Under the pieces are notes generated by a model. That model had not been told where the DNA came from, ran no database searches, and saw nothing but the letters and a program-made list of their open reading frames with translations. A stretch of DNA of 38,405 nucleotides from Temnopleurus reevesii (lineage: Eukaryota; Echinodermata; Echinoidea; Temnopleuroida; Temnopleuridae). The stretch is from assembly GCA_036244855.1 (NCBI GenBank), contig BQKZ01004799.1:25022-63426 (forward strand). Direction: 5' to 3'. A program made the position numbers and the translations under genes. This document shows, in pieces, positions 9,291 through 19,739 of the stretch (positions are counted from its first letter, which is position 1; every line of letters begins with the position of its first letter).

Positions 9291-10849
9291 GTCCATGAGA
9301 GAGGGTTGTTATCAACTTTGCAAGAGCCATCTTTATCATGACCTAATTGTCACAGTGGATTTGTGAATTGTATTCACCATGTTTCTTTTTAGCTAGATGA
9401 CAAAGAAATTGAAGATTTAAAGGTGCCATTGGTGGTGAGAGAGTGAAATATTATAGAGTAAAAACTTGTATGAGAAAGATAAGGTTTAAATGTTCAGTGT
9501 GAATGGGGCCTTTTCCATGTTATTGTGCATAGTATCCTTTCATTGAAACATTCTTGATTTTATTCAGCCCAGGACGGCCCTTTGTGTTAGGTCAGGAATG
9601 TCCTCAAAGGCAAACATAATAGGGAAGACATTCTTTATTCTTTTCAGGCGTGAAGACCTCTTTGTTAGTGATTTTGACATGTATTATGCAAATTATATTC
9701 GAATTAGGGCAATGCTGCTTTTTAGAGTGTAGCTTGTGCAAAGCTTGCAGGGAAGAGACACACCCAATCCATTTTGCAACCAAGAGCTGCCTGTAGGCAG
9801 AGTGTACTTCAGAAGTCTCTGATTTTATTCCACTGTTTAGTTTCTTCAGTTGTTCCTCCTTATTATTTCATCTCAGTGAGCAAATGGAGGGAATTTTCAG
9901 GATTATTTAATCAACTTTTGCTACATGTTGTAGCCTGTAGCATGGTTTTCATCACCACCGATGGCACTTGGTGCTGGGTCAAGGATAATCCGGTTCAGTG
10001 GCAGAGTCAGTGAAGTTTGTCAAGTCTTCGAATGCCGATCCTGGGAACATTCCAGGACATATGAAAGAAAGACTAATGCTGAAGGGACAGAGATGGAAAG
10101 AGGATTCAAAGTCAGCTAAGTGATACGAAAGATGTCAAGAAACGGAAGGCTAATATGAATTAAGCCTTGGTGTGACTGTTGAGACATTGAAGCGCGTGCG
10201 ATATCTTTGGATTTGCACTATAGTTACCGAATACAGTAGATTCGCTTGAGATTGAATACTATGTTAGCGTATGTGGCGTAAAAGGTATCGAAGCAATGAT
10301 ACAGGAGTTAGCCTATGTGGCTAGGTATATGCGTCTGAAACCTGATATGGTATTATGGTATTAGCCTGTGTGGCGTAATCTTATAGAGTGGTTGGTGTCG
10401 AAGCAGTGATACCTGAATAAGCCTTTATGGCTAGGTAGTAGTTTGTTGTGAGGATTATCGAGAGAACTAGGCAGAAGCTAGTGTTTGGGAGTCATCGTGT
10501 ATGTAATAGATGAAATTACTTGAAACCCTTTTTGAAGTAACATTCATTTTGTCATGTGAAGATAGAAATATGAATAAAATGCTTTGGTATGGCTGAGTAA
10601 CTGTATATTTGTCTCAACTTGTTTAATTTGTTGATCCCATGTGACACTAATGTAATAGTGACGTTCAAGAAATCACCAGGATGCTTTTGATGAGCAACCT
10701 GAGAGAATCAAAATGGCATTTTATTAAAAGATGTAAAATCATTTGATAGATTAAATATAGTGTGATGGTCAGGTTTTTGAATGCTTGTGTTAAATCAATG
10801 CTATATATAGCTTAAAATGTATAAAATCATCATCCATTTTTTGACTAAG
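9291..10849. other. Noncoding, unique apart from a ~100 bp duplication
   Basis: No convincing exon. A frame at 9774-10013 (79 codons) has no recognisable domain. Near 10262-10445 there are two diverged units with TTAGCGTATGTGGCGTAA / TTAGCCTGTGTGGCGTAA, TCGAAGCAATGATAC / TCGAAGCAGTGATAC and GCCTATGTGGCTAGGTA / GCCTTTATGGCTAGGTA, a tandem duplication of about 96-111 bp. Confidence 0.5.
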
Positions 10850-11560
10850 CTCTTGTGATCTTTGTGGGACGAACAAAGATGGCCTTATAATGGAAATGAA
10901 ACCTCACAATGAATTGATTCTTGACTGATGATCAGAATTCTAAATGCCTTTAAAGCATGCAAGTCGGATACTGACACTTTCTGATAGTCTATTTGGTATC
11001 ATCATCATAACAATGTTATACTCAAACAAAAAAAGCTGTGTGGCCTACACTGAGAAAAAAAAATCATGATTGCCTGATGAGCAGTGTGGGAATAAAGATG
11101 GTGTTATAATGAAGATGAAACCTTACAATGAATTGATTCTTGAGGAATGATCAGAATTCTGGATGCTTTTAAAGCACGCAGGCTTGGTACTGACATTATA
11201 TGATAACAATGTTTGTAAATAAGCTGTATTGCCAACACCTGAAAGAATATTATGGCGGTTTTGCTCAGAATCAACTGCAACTTAGGAAATTGTAACGCGC
11301 ATTTTTATTCGCGCGCGGTGTGCGCATTTAACAAGACGCGCATGAAACAATGATTTTGATTGGCGTATTCCGATCAACTGCAACTTGCGATCGATTACAA
11401 CTTTTGAGCAACACCCCCTATGTCAGATAAGTGAGCTATCACTGATGAGCAGTGTGGGGAATAAATATGGTGTTATAATGAAGATGAAACCTTACAATGA
11501 ATTGATTCCTGAGTGGTGATCAGAATTATTAAGTATGTGGGAGGAATGAACGGAACACAA
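10850..11560. repeat. ~250 bp tandem repeat family F, second block
   Basis: Cores near 10884, 11104 and 11472, with GATGAGCAGTGTGGGGAATA, GATGGTGTTATAATGAAGAT, GAAACCTTACAATGAATTGA and TGATCAGAATTCT. Intervals are 220 and 368 bp; the second falls to about 200 bp after removing the MITE at 11253. None of these units carries the family A MITE, so they provide its empty site. Confidence 0.85.
11253..11418 (-). mobile_element. MITE family B copy 3, reverse orientation
   Basis: Right end GAGCAACACCCCC followed by TA (11419-11420) is the reverse complement of the family B start. The interior ATTGGCG..TTCCGATCAACTG and ATTCGCGCGCGGTGTGCGC matches copies 1 and 2 on the other strand. The left end (GGCGGTTTTGCTCAGAATC) has diverged from the expected GGGGGTGTTGCTCAAAATC. 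A TA precedes it at 11251-11252. Confidence 0.82.
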
Positions 11561-11733
11561 CGCAAAACAAGATAACATTTTCATCCTGGAAAACACCCCA
11601 TCCATTGTATTTCAGTTATCCCAGAGAAATTGAAAAATTTTCGCAGATATGTAGCGCTGATACAGATAGGCAATGAAGGATATACAGATGTGACTATATC
11701 AAGATGGCATAATGTGTATGCTTCAAATGGAGT

Positions 11734-11941
11734 TATATCGTCCGTGTTTTCACAAAGTGACGGGAGCCAAAGTGTATTGTTGCATGAAGACAAAAAAATC
11801 CCGACATAGCGCCAATTCAATGGGTATCCTATCGAGCACCGTGTTAATTCTATAGAAGAACACGTTTGAATGGATTTGAAACTCATTTTGTGTAACAATA
11901 CTCTCTCGCTCCCGTGACTTCGTGAAAACACGGACGATATA
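11734..11941. mobile_element. 208 bp foldback element
   Basis: Left arm 11734-11767 (TATATCGTCCGTGTTTTCAC then AAAGTGACGGGAGC) and right arm 11908-11941 are reverse complements with two mismatches over 34 bp. A weaker match extends inward (GTATTGTTGCATG against the complement of CATTTTGTGTAACAATAC). The outermost bases are TA, compatible with a TA duplication. A minus-strand frame at 11581-11946 spans it but shows no known domain, so I treat it as accidental. Confidence 0.75.
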
Positions 11942-11944
11942 GTC

Positions 11945-13905
11945 ATATATTAGAACTGCTCGCCGCCCGCTACAAGAGTTGGGACAAATACTGACACTGT
12001 ACGCGAACCCTTCGCGTGAACCAGCAGTAATGCCTTAATGCCATAATGCTGATACTGCCTAAAGTGATCATTATCATGGTTGGTAAAGCCACCAGCGATG
12101 ATCAAAGCAGGGGAGATGATGGGTATAATATATCAAGGGGATTACTCTTATAGTCATCACAATGGTTTAGTTTCAGTTGTGTATTACTTATGCATCAGTA
12201 ATTTCATGTATTTTTATAGAAACAAGAAACTGTAGCACAAAATAACCTTTAGAAAGAATTACATTGAATTATTGCTAGAGAAATTAACAAACATTTCTTC
12301 TACTTCTTCATTTTATGGCACTCTTAAATTATTAATGAATATATATATATGTGCCGAACATTTCATTTGTATATCAGTGTACTTGTTGCTTTAACAGGGT
12401 TTTTCTTTATCATTGAAGCAGCCCTGTATTTAGTTAGTGAAACCACTACCCCTATGCATATTTAGGAAGGCACTACATGTAAATGAAAATTGAAAGGAGT
12501 GATATGTCAGAACTGATGATCAACTGACGATTAGTATGCTACGTACGTGGCCTGCTACACTACTGAGTACAGACATTGAAAATATACACTGTGAGAGAAG
12601 CCGTCACATAAAGTAGCGACATTGACTTAATGCTGTAACGCTGATACTGCTCAAAGTGACAATTGAAATGAACAGGTCGGCATTGCATGTTTATTGGAAA
12701 CGAAGCTTATAATATGAAACAACTGATCATCCAGCGACGATTAGTATGCTAGCTGCCCGGCCTGGTATACAAGTCAGTACCAACACCGACACCGAACACT
12801 GTATGAGAAGCCATCATACGAACCAGCCCTAATGACTTAATGCTGTCACGCTGATACTGCTCGAAGTGACAATTGCAATGAATCAGATTGGCATTACATG
12901 TGCATTGGAAATTAAGCCAGAAATATGAAACAACTGATCATCAAGTGACGATCAGTATGCTAGCTGCCCGGCCTGCTACACAAGTTGATACAGACTCTGA
13001 CACTGTACACTGTGAGAGAAGCCGGCACACGATCCAGCGGTAATGACTTAATGCCGTAACGTTGACACTGCTCAACGTAATCATCATCATCAGGTGGTTT
13101 GTTAAATCATCCTCTGACGAGCGAAGGGAGGTATCATGAGGGCTTTATAATGGAGATGACTCTGGCAGGGTAATGTCTTCATTACCAGTTACTACGCTCT
13201 TAACACCACAGAGCCGCACGTGTTGGGAATGTTTCGTTTAGATTGCCATGAATCATAAGCCAGTAATATAAGACAACTGATGATCAAGCGACGATTAGTA
13301 TGCAAGCTGCTTGCTACACTAATCGAGATGTACAATATAGTGTGCGAGAACCCATCATACGATCCAGCGTTAATGACTTAATGCTGTAATGCTCAAAGAT
13401 ATCATCACAATGAATCAGGTTGGCATTACTTGTTTATTGGAAATGAAGCCATTAATATAAAACAACTGATGATCTAGTAATGACAATTATGCAAGCTGCT
13501 CGGCCTGCCACACGAGTCAGTACAGACATTGGCACCGTACACTGTACGACAAGCCATCATATGAACCAGCATTAATGACTTAATGCTGTAATGCTGGCAC
13601 TGCTCGAAGTGATCATCGAAATAAATCAATTTGGCATCACTTGTTAAGTCAGTAATATAAAACAACTGATCATCTAGTGACGATTAGTATGCGAGCTGCC
13701 TGCTACACTCACCGAGAGGTACTGTACACTGTACAAGACGCCATGATACTAACCAGCGATAATGACTTAATGCCGTAACGTTGACACTGCTCAACGTAAT
13801 CATCATCATCAGGTGGTTTGTTAAACCAGCCTCTGACGAGCGAAGGGAGGTATCATGATGCGTTTATAATGGAGATGACTCTAGCAGGGTAATGTCTTCA
13901 TTACC
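11945..13905. repeat. ~200 bp satellite family G with ~720 bp higher-order period
   Basis: Units keyed by AACTGATCATC.AG.GACGAT followed by TAGTATGCTAGCTGCC fall near 12516, 12720, 12931, 13272, 13463 and 13664 (spacing 191-211, with one 341 interval). Each continues with CCGGCCTGCTACAC, GACACTGTACACTGT, GAAGCCATCATACGA.CCAGC and AATGACTTAATGCTGTAACG. A less repetitive segment, 13042-13191, is repeated with few differences at 13761-13909, offset 719 bp, giving a higher-order unit of about three basic units plus spacer. That spacer also contains the family F motif TTTATAATGGAGATGA. Confidence 0.85.
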
Positions 13906-13909
13906 AATT

Positions 13910-14307
13910 CTCGCAACCGACAATACACTCAACTTAAGAATCGCAGATGGCGCTATGCAGTTTTAACTAGAATGACGTCATATCAGTTGACTTACCTTCT
14001 TCCAGTTATGTATATTTGCATGTGTTTTCATTTTCGCAAAGGTTCTAGATCGAAAAATCATGTTTGTTTTGCACTTTATGTTAAATATTTCCTGATATTA
14101 ACTTTCATTACACCAAGGTTTGTTTCTTTTATACAGTAGCAAGTACCTTTGATTGTGCTAAAAGAAGAAAAATGGGCAATTATCCAAAAGGATAGCCATG
14201 GCACGTGTATTAGCTTCCCAAACCGGAAGTCCCCATGTCAACTGTAACGGAGCAATATCGACGATATCGTGAGATATCGTTTATTATCGGGTATTGTCTG
14301 TTGCGAG
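13910..14307. mobile_element. MITE family H copy 1, AATT duplication
   Basis: 398 bp. Inverted ends CTCGCAACCGACAATAC (13910-13926) and GTATTGTCTGTTGCGAG (14291-14307) match at 16 of 17 bases. AATT flanks it at 13906-13909 and 14308-14311. The paralogous satellite segment reads CATTACCAGTTACTACGCTC at 13190-13199 without the insert, while the occupied site reads CATTACC-AATT then element then AATT-ACTGCACTC, so the element is precisely delimited. No coding frame recognised. A GATATCG-rich stretch lies next to the right end, as in copy 2 at 24628. Confidence 0.82.
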
Positions 14308-14324
14308 AATTACTGCACTCTTAA

Positions 14325-14680
14325 AAGCGGTGCGACATGACGTTCAGGGCGTGGCTAACTGGCCGCTGCCATTTTGATTACGAATATTGGCGAACAGAAA
14401 AATCAGGGCATTTTTGGCCTGGAATATCGAGCGAGTAAGTTATATTTCGCTGGCTCGCATCTCGGCAATCGCATACGTATGCGTTTTGTACATTTTTAGA
14501 AAAATCGAAGCTGAAGAGGGGAGGAATCATGGATTGGAAATTCGTACGAAGTTTTCCGAGTGTCTGAGCTTGGCAAGGTGCGTAAGCAAGGAAATGTTCA
14601 AATATCGTTGTTGACAATACACAACACGCCGTCCGTGCGCGCTCGCAACCGGAAGTCCTGTCGATCATGACGGACTGACT
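14325..14680 (+). mobile_element. TTAA element family D, copy 1
   Basis: 356 bp between TTAA at 14321-14324 and 14681-14684. Ends are imperfectly inverted: AAGCGGTGCGACATGACG against the complement of CGATCATGACGGACTGACT. The empty site survives at 13193-13215, reading TACGCTC-TTAA-CACCACAGAG, against TGCACTC-TTAA-element-TTAA-CACCACGGAG here. A TTAA duplication is typical of piggyBac and Kolobok transposons; no transposase is present. Open frames on both strands (14387-14614 +, 14378-14668 -) are not kept in copy 2 at 20736 and are likely noncoding. Confidence 0.85.
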
Positions 14681-14684
14681 TTAA

Positions 14685-15193
14685 CACCACGGAGCTGCAC
14701 GTGTTGGGAAATGTACCGTTTGGATTGCCGTAGTTCAGTATACGTGATCAACGAAAATGTAATTCGGACCTTCCATGTGTCGACGGTGGTATGGATGACA
14801 CTGCCATCTTGATTATGCTTGATTAAAGGCAATCGTCATCCGAATACCTAACATGAAACTGCACGATGTGAATCCTTATGCAGTCTGAAACATCACAGAT
14901 ATTTTCTATGTAATGCTGTATTTTTACTGTTAATCATATTTTGTCACAAACATTTGGACATGCTATGGCTATATGTTGTGTGCAATAGAATTTTTGAATG
15001 ATTACAAATGTTATAATCATTATTGTAAAAATATGCCATAGATTTATTAATATCCATGAAAACTGTCCGTTTTAATAGGGATATTAGCATCATGGTTATG
15101 ATAAAACATGAGGAAAATAAAACATTCAGGCCACAAGAATGAATTATAGATTTTTAAATTTCATAAACTTTGCCAGTTTTGCAAATGATAACA
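14685..15193. other. Satellite spacer remnant, then unique noncoding DNA
   Basis: 14685-14731 continues the spacer seen at 13204-13250 (CACCACGGAGCTGCACGTGT, TGGGAAATG, TTGGATTGCC). After that, AT-rich sequence with nothing recognised. Confidence 0.5.
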
Positions 15194-15281
15194 ATGGCGA
15201 GAATACTAATTCTGTGCGTTTTGACGTTTCTTGCTCTAGAAATAGATGTTTTTGCGAACATGCAAAAATTGAATGCCAGAG
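15194..15281 (+). CDS. Possible first exon with signal peptide
   Basis: ATG at 15194 sits in a good start context (ACAATGG, A at -3 and G at +4). The translation starts MARILILCVLTFLALEIDVF, then ANMQKLNAR: a basic residue at position 3, a hydrophobic core of about 13 residues and a small residue at a plausible cleavage point (VFA). A GTATCT donor-like site follows AGAG at 15281, leaving one base. If it does not splice, the frame ends at 15385 after 64 codons. No family is recognised, no promoter is evident and no second exon is found, so a chance hydrophobic frame in AT-rich DNA is quite possible. An overlapping frame (15139-15495) is open too. Confidence 0.25.
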
Positions 15282-15384
15282 GTATCTTCAGCTGGGCAGA
15301 TTGGAATTACATCTTGAGCATTACAAATTCCACACTTTATCAATTCTACCATGTCTTGTTATCTCTCTGCTCTTGCAAAGAATA

Positions 15385-15730
15385 GAAAAAAAATTACATA
15401 CTTCATTTGTCCATTGTCTGTATGAAGTAGGAAAGAAAAATAAAGAGGAAATTTGGGAGACCAAGACGGCGGGAATTGGGGGTTGTGAGAGATGAAAGGA
15501 TAGAAAAAAGTACACACATCATTTGTTCATTGTCCTTTCAAAGGGGAAGAAAAATAATGATTGAGAGAGATAGAGAGAGACTAAGACAGGGGGGGGGGGG
15601 CGGAGAATGAGAGAAAGTGGGGGAGAGGTGAGAGAAAGTAGGGGAGATCTTACAAACATCATTTGTCCATCTGGGCAGAAAGGGGAAATAATGAGAGATA
15701 CGATGATTGAAAAAGAAAGAGAAAACGAGG
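15385..15730. repeat. GA-rich tandem repeat, ~115-140 bp, 3 copies
   Basis: Three copies keyed by ACTTCATTTGTCCATTG (near 15402), ACATCATTTGTTCATTG (near 15515) and ACATCATTTGTCCATCTGG (near 15656), each followed by AAAGGGGAAGAAAAATAATG-like text and GAGAGA runs. A G12 tract at 15589-15600 interrupts the second copy. Lys/Glu/Arg-rich frames here result from the purine bias. Confidence 0.75.
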
Positions 15731-15989
15731 TTCAACGATTCGACGAAGAAAAGAACTTGAAGGAATTAGTGTGCCTCCTCAGGTCTGCTCATGCATAAAT
15801 CCTTGTTATCCTATGATTGTTGATTTGAAGAATACTCCCTGCTCCTCTCTCAAGACATTTACATATATTGCGCTTCTTCCGCTCCGCTTCTCATCTCTAG
15901 CCGCCTTTCTGCTTTCATCTCGACCCAAACATAGCCACAGGCACTCTCTCTGTTCTCAAACTCCTCGCATCCATTGCGACCTGTAGGAG

Positions 15990-17260
15990 TGGTGGAGTGG
16001 GAAATCCCTAGTGGCTTTATGCAAATAACCAACAATTTGAGCACTCCTCGGTTGATTGGAGCCAGAAGGACACATCCTACATATCGTACAAAAAAATAGT
16101 GTGAACTATATTCTGATATAAGATGCCGAATAAAGGTGACAGACAGAACGATGTACCATAGAAATAAAAAATAGTGGCAGGCCCCTCGTGCCCTCAAACA
16201 AATAACCAACCATTTGAACAGCCCAGAAAGATGTATAACCTAGTAGGGGATCCCTTGTTGCTTAATTCAAATAATCATACTCTGGTTTTTTACTACCAAC
16301 TGAAAGCCAGAAGGATGTACCACCAAGAATAAGACTGCAGAAGGGGATCCCTAGTGGCCTTTTGTAAATAACCAACCATTTGAACATCTCCTGGTAGATC
16401 GTTGATAGAAAGACATATACAAATAAGAGGATAGTGGAAGATATAGCATAGTAGTAGGTTCCTTGGGATCCTAAGCAAATAACCAGCGATATGAACAACC
16501 CTTGGAACATGGGGCCAGAAAGATATAAAGCCCAGTTGGAAGTCGCTCGATGATCAGATGATCAAATGATCAAACATGTCCTGATTTTCAACAACCGAAT
16601 GATAACTAGAAAGACGTACCATCAATGAACAGACTGCAGTATTAGATCACCAGTGGCCTTTTGCAAACAACCAACCATTTGACCATCCCATGGTAACTCG
16701 TTGCTAGAAAGACATATACAAATAATCGAATAGTGGAAGGTATAGCATAGAAGTAGATCCCTTGTGATCCCAAGCAAATAACTGACCATTTGAACAGCTC
16801 TTGGAACATTGGCTCCAGAAAGATGTATAACCAAGTAGAATCTCCCTCGTTACTTAATGCAAATAATCATGTTCTGGTTTTTGGCTACCAGATGAAAACC
16901 AGAAAGATGTACCAGCAAGAATTAGACTGCAGTACGAGTTCCCTAGTGGCCTTTTGCAAATAACCAACCATTCGAATCTCCCATGGTAGATTGTTGCGAG
17001 AAAGATGTATCCAAATAATAGAATAGTGAAATATATACATTGTAGACAGTCCGTTGAAATCCTAAGCAAATAACCAACAATTCGAACAGCTCTTTGAACA
17101 TTGGACCAGAGAGATTTAAAGCCCAGTTGGAAGTCCCTTGATGAGTAATTCAAATGATCAACCATGACCTGATTTTCAACAACCGAATGATAACCAGAAA
17201 GACGTATCATCAAATAACAGAAAAGAAGGCATTTTGCAGTTGGAGATACCTTACTGTTTC
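15990..17260. repeat. Satellite array J1, ~100 bp subunits in ~295 bp higher-order units
   Basis: Subunits are keyed by CAAATAACCAACCATTTGAA at about 16024, 16198, 16366, 16473, 16664, 16775, 16957 and 17067, alternating with an AAATAATCA.ACCATGTCCTG subunit. Like matches like at 16366/16664/16957 and at 16473/16775/17067, so the higher-order period is 292-302 bp. Each subunit has CCAGAAAGA.GTA, GAATAGTGGAAG.TATAGCAT and a GATCCCTTGTGG or GATCCCTAGTGGCCTTTTG end. Minus-strand frames of 60-119 codons through this block are repeat artefacts. Confidence 0.9.
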
Positions 17261-18300
17261 ACGAAAACAGTCAAACATTTGAAGACCTTGTGGTGACTTG
17301 CTCCATGAAAGATATGTCATGCAAATCAGAGAACAATGGAAGGCATAGCATAATAAGAAATCCCATGTTTTTTATTCAAAGAATTGACCATATCCCTGTT
17401 TAGGGGTAGCCAATAATAACCAGAAAGATGTATCATCAAGAATTAAACTGCTGGAGGAGATCCCTAGTGGCTTTTTTTTTGCAGATAACCGACCATTTGA
17501 ACATCCTGTGGCAAATGGAAGTTAGAAAAATATATCATTGAACAAGAGAATAATGGAAAGCCTGTCACAGTAGGATATCTCATGTGACTTTATTCAAATA
17601 ATCCACCATGTCCTGGTTTTGGACTAGCCGATGATGACCAGAAAGACGTAGATAAGAGAATGTCCCTTCTGGCTTCAGGTAAATTTGCTCATACTAGATG
17701 GCGGCTTGGTGTAAGAAAGGCAAATCACACAAATGAGAAAATAATGAAAGGTAGAGTGCGTTGGGATACCCCTTGTGGCTTTACTCAAACAATTGGCGAT
17801 GTTCTAGTTCTCGACTGGCTAACGATACCGAGAAATACACATCATCAAATAACAGAAACAAAGGAATTTTGCATTAAGAGATCCCTTGTTACTTTTCACA
17901 AACACCAGGTCATTTGAACATCTTGTGGTCGCTTTCTACTAGAAAGACATGTCACACAAATCAGAGAATAATGAAAGGTATATTTTTTAATTCAAATAAT
18001 CAACCATGTCCCAGTTTTAGAGTAGCCGATGATAACCAGAAAGACGCAGATAAGAGAAGGTCCCGCATGGTTTCATGCAAATTTGTACATACTAGATGGT
18101 GGCTTGCTGCAGAAAGGCAAATCACACAAATAAGGAATTAACGAAAGGTATAGTGCGCTGAGATACCCCTTGTGGCTTTGCTCAAACAATCAGTTATGTT
18201 CTAGATCTCCACTGGGTAACGATACCTGGAAACACATATCATCAAAAAGAACAGAAATAAAGGCATTGTGCAGTAAAAAAGAGATCCCTTGAACATTTTA
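17261..18300. repeat. Satellite array J2, ~397 bp higher-order units
   Basis: Same subunit family as J1 in a longer arrangement. GATGATGACCAGAAAGACGT followed by AGATAAGAGAA at ~17631 recurs as GATGATAACCAGAAAGACGC at ~18028, offset 397 bp. Both are followed by TTCATGCAAATTTG or its near match, CATACTAGATGG.GGCTTG, GAAAGGCAAATCACACAAAT, GATACCCCTTGTGGCTTT and TCAAACAAT. The frames at 17660-17917 and 17914-18141 on + come from the same duplicated DNA and share no conserved protein frame end. Confidence 0.85.
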
Positions 18301-19170
18301 AATTTCAACTGTATTAGGGATGGAAAATCGTAATGTTACGGAAGATGAAAATCCTTCTTTGTCTGGTTCAAATGACCAGCATTTTTCTTAATTTCATGGA
18401 TCCAAAGACTTGTATTTTTGAAGGGATGGAGAAGAAAAGAATGATATCAGCAAAGGTATGGGTGTTGAAAAATTCCATGGCTTCATTCAAATAGTGGACT
18501 TTGTTTTGACAGCAGTTTCATCCAACAAAAGATTATCACCACATCTGAAAAAATTCTTCTTTATTCATATTCAGAATAATCAACCTTGCTCTAAATTTTG
18601 AATATCCCATATAATCCAATGACCTATTGCATCAAATGAAATAAAGGCAAAATCATAGCAGCCGGAAATCCCTCTATACTTTATGCCAGCAGATGATGTT
18701 AATTATATAGGTTATGTCAAACGGGAGATCAGAATTACCATCCATGGTATGGTGCTTGAAAATCCTCATGCCTGCATTCAAATTCAAATACAGTAACCAA
18801 ACTTGCTTCAAAGCTTGACTTTCGGGTATCTTATATTATCCAAAGATCCGTTTCACCAAATAAAATGATGGCAAAAGCATAGCAGTGATCCCTTCATTAC
18901 TTTCAAGCAGGCAATGCTCTAGATATCGGTTATGTTATATGGGAGATCAAAACACCAGCCGAAGGTATGGCGTTTGAAAATCCTCCTTCCTCCATTCAAA
19001 TTCAAATATGGTAACCACACTTGCTATGGGGTATCCCATATTATCCAAAGATCTGTTTCACCAAATTAAAAGATGGCAAATGCGAAGCGGTAAATCCCTC
19101 ATTACTTTATTCAAGCAATGTTCGATATATAGGTCATATCCCCTGGGAGATCAAAAGCCAAGGTATGAAT
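18301..19170. repeat. Satellite array J3, ~216-300 bp diverged units
   Basis: Units keyed by GTATGG.G.TTGAAAATCCTC and CATTCAAATTCAAATA at ~18753 and ~18970, with weaker copies near 18345 and 18458. Shared: TATCCAAAGATC.GTTTCACC, AATGATGGCAAAAGCATAGC, TCCCTTCATTACTTTCAAGC and TATATGGGAGATCAAAA. The ends of units still recall J1 (ATAGCA.....ATCCCT), so J1 to J3 may be stages of one decaying lineage. Confidence 0.75.
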
Positions 19171-19739
19171 CTGGATTTTGATTAGCATGGGGGCAGGTGG
19201 GAAGACTTTTCCCTTAAAGTGTTATCAAATCAAATGAAATGACAATAATGGCATCTCGGGGAGATGATACCTCATATCTAAGTTAGATCCAAGGATGTTG
19301 ATATTGCAGGAGGAGATTTTTCTCAGATTTATTTTACTAAAATACATATAATTTCTGTTTTAGCTTCCTCCATTTGGGAAGTAGCAGAGCAGAATATCTT
19401 ATCATGAAACAATGTACTGATTGGGAAAGTCTTATGGAATGTGTCTTTTCTTTCCATTTCAATTTTAACTTTAATAGATAAAGAGAACTGCTGAAACTGG
19501 TTATCCAATAAAGGAGAGCTGTGAAGTAAAACGTAAAAAAGCATGAACTTTTGATCCTTGCAGAATCTTGACAAAAAAATTCCATGACAGATGTGTAAAA
19601 GTAGAGAATGTTGGAAAGTTTGGTGCACTTGAAATTCCATCTTGACTTTCGCAATTGAACATCTGAAACTTCCTCCTGCGGGAGAATGAAACCCAAATAT
19701 GCGTCTGGAATTCAATCATCTAGCTGGAAGGATGAAAGA
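19171..19739. other. Noncoding sequence, nothing firm
   Basis: No exon. Three overlapping minus-strand frames at 19329-19719 have no domain and lack coherent splice sites. It may be an old divergent tract of the neighbouring satellites. Confidence 0.35.

Noticed and set aside
11581..11946. 121-codon minus-strand frame
   Set aside because: Its start lies in one arm of the foldback and it crosses the other; no domain, no splice context, and the DNA is explained by the inverted repeat.
14378..14668. Open frames on both strands inside the family D element (75 and 96 codons)
   Set aside because: Copy 2 at 20736 has indels that break these frames, no domain is recognisable, and the element has the features of a nonautonomous inverted-end insert.
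16262..17213. Several similar minus-strand frames (60-119 codons) in the satellite array
   Set aside because: They are the same satellite subunits read in one frame; frames shift between subunits and stop codons recur.
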